From Deltaproteobacteria bacterium (GTDB lineage: Bacteria; Bdellovibrionota_B; Oligoflexia; Oligoflexales; Bog-1112), in contig JACPKR010000020.1 of assembly GCA_016186945.1 (NCBI GenBank), positions 1-64,000 on the forward strand: DNA of 64,000 bases, in the 5' to 3' direction. Of this stretch, positions 63,659 to 64,000 are shown one piece after another; the first letter of the stretch is position 1, and each line of letters opens with the position of its first letter. Under the pieces are notes generated by a model that searched no databases, was not told the DNA's origin, and saw only the letters and a list, made by a program, of their open reading frames with translations. The position numbers and the translations under genes were made by a program.

Positions 63659-63702
63659 GTTCGGCAGACCCGGGGTTGCGAGCGAACCGCTTCGCAGTAT
63701 AC

Positions 63703-63878
63703 TATAGTCTTTGAGAAAAAGAATTTGTGGAGAGGACCTTTTTTGCACTGTCATCCCGCGGCTTGACCGCGGGATCCAAAGAGGCAGCCTTCCTCGAACA
63801 AGTTGGATCCCGCGGTCAAGCCGCGGGATGACAGGCTCGTAAAAGTTTGTCCCCAAATTGATTATCTTGAACACTATA
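63703..63878 (+). mobile_element. R2 MITE-like element, copy E with replaced interior
   Basis: Both R2 ends are present (TATAGTCTTTGAGAAAAAG and AATTGATTATCTTGAACACTA), but the middle foldback is replaced by an unrelated pair of GC-rich palindromes (63748-63834). It ends six bases before the MglA-like start codon. Confidence 0.88.
63748..63834. repeat. Perfect 32-bp inverted repeat of GC-rich palindromes
   Basis: The arm at 63748-63779 (TGTCATCCCGCGGCTTGACC then GCGGGATCCAA) is repeated in exact reverse complement at 63803-63834. Each arm is itself a palindrome (CCCGCGG / CCGCGGG around CTTGA). The 23 bp between are unrelated. Repeats with TCATCCCGCG...CGGGATCCA are, from memory, common in Rickettsiales and other intracellular alphaproteobacteria. 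Confidence 0.93.
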
Positions 63879-63883
63879 GTGAT

Positions 63884-64000
63884 ATGGCCTTTACCAACGA
63901 AGAACAAAAAGAGGTAATGCTGAAGGTTCTCTACCTAGGCCCCAAGGGATCTGGGAAGACCAGCAACCTCAAGTCACTTCTCGCTCTGGCTGGGGATACG
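63884..64000 (+). CDS. MglA-like small GTPase, N-terminal part (cut by window edge)
   Basis: The first 39 residues are present. KVLYLGPKGSGKTSNLKSL is a P-loop of the MglA/Arf-like type (KIVYYGPGLCGKTTNL in Myxococcus MglA, from memory), and the number of residues before it matches MglA. MglA is a polarity GTPase that controls motility, usually with MglB. No ribosome binding site is visible upstream, where an R2 element ends six bases before the ATG; ATG 63917, after AAAGAGGTA, is an alternative start. Confidence 0.75.
   Translation, partial: MAFTNEEQKEVMLKVLYLGPKGSGKTSNLKSLLALAGDT

Noticed and set aside
63629-63907. 92-residue reverse frame containing PRLDRGIQ
   Set aside because: Translated R2 ends plus the GC-rich palindrome; such peptides arise from these repeats in many genomes.
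1-64000. tRNA or rRNA genes
   Set aside because: No cloverleaf or rRNA signature was recognised by reading; a tRNAscan run would settle it.

Overview
The window is chromosomal DNA of a Gram-negative bacterium of moderate GC. It has lipoprotein signal peptides with lipoboxes, a LolD/FtsX-type ABC operon that ends in an outer-membrane barrel gene, a TatA protein and many exported proteins. The lineage cannot be fixed from sequence reading alone. An FHA-GGDEF cyclase, a PilZ response regulator, an MglA-like GTPase and a multi-S1-domain protein would fit a Bdellovibrionota or other deltaproteobacterium-like group. Several eukaryote-like proteins suggest life in contact with eukaryotic cells: a sphingosine-1-phosphate lyase homologue, a secreted PHD finger and a giant DUF3638-like ATPase. 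The short GC-rich palindromes near the right end resemble repeats I associate with intracellular alphaproteobacteria, so I leave the phylum open.

Layout. 1-0.1 kb: start of an IS transposase running off the left edge. 0.3-11.3 kb: mixed metabolic and exported genes (metallopeptidase lipoprotein, MBL hydrolase, two FAD oxidoreductases, exported GH1 glycosidase, DUF3108 protein, MFS transporter). 11.5-13.2 kb: an AbiE toxin-antitoxin pair whose toxin gene is frameshifted. 13.4-15.6 kb: a large lipoprotein with a 13-G tract inside its gene. 15.8-22.0 kb: a five-gene ABC / FtsX / FtsX / LolA-like / outer-membrane-protein operon. 22.2-24.8 kb: a histidine kinase and a response regulator with a PilZ-like domain. 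25.2-29.1 kb: exported proteins, one with a class II terpene cyclase motif. 29.3-34.3 kb: FGGY kinase and S1P lyase (overlapping) with a convergent long-chain acyl-CoA synthetase. 34.5-37.0 kb: TatA and a large exported orphan. 37.1-41.2 kb: the biotin operon bioB-bioF-bioDA, the last a BioD-BioA fusion. 41.3-48.8 kb: YitT, orphan proteins, FHA-GGDEF cyclase, cation/proton antiporter. 49.0-53.3 kb: S1-domain protein, SRP RNA, dnaX, FKBP lipoprotein. 53.5-63.7 kb: the 3195-residue giant protein and the PHD-finger protein. 63.9 kb: start of an MglA-like GTPase, cut by the right edge.

Two families of non-coding mobile repeats fill most gaps. Family R1 (about 140 bp) has terminal inverted repeats beginning GTAATGCGTAAGCC; one copy is flanked by a perfect 9-bp direct repeat. 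It carries a strong Shine-Dalgarno motif (GGAGGAACC) and appears to supply ribosome binding sites to the giant gene and to a small membrane protein gene. Family R2 (about 165 bp) has TATAGT-type inverted ends, looks like a MITE, and supplies the stop codons of bioDA and of a neighbouring gene. The most unusual segment is 53.4-63.7 kb, where an exported DUF3638-like giant ATPase and an exported PHD finger, both eukaryote-like, are encoded side by side.
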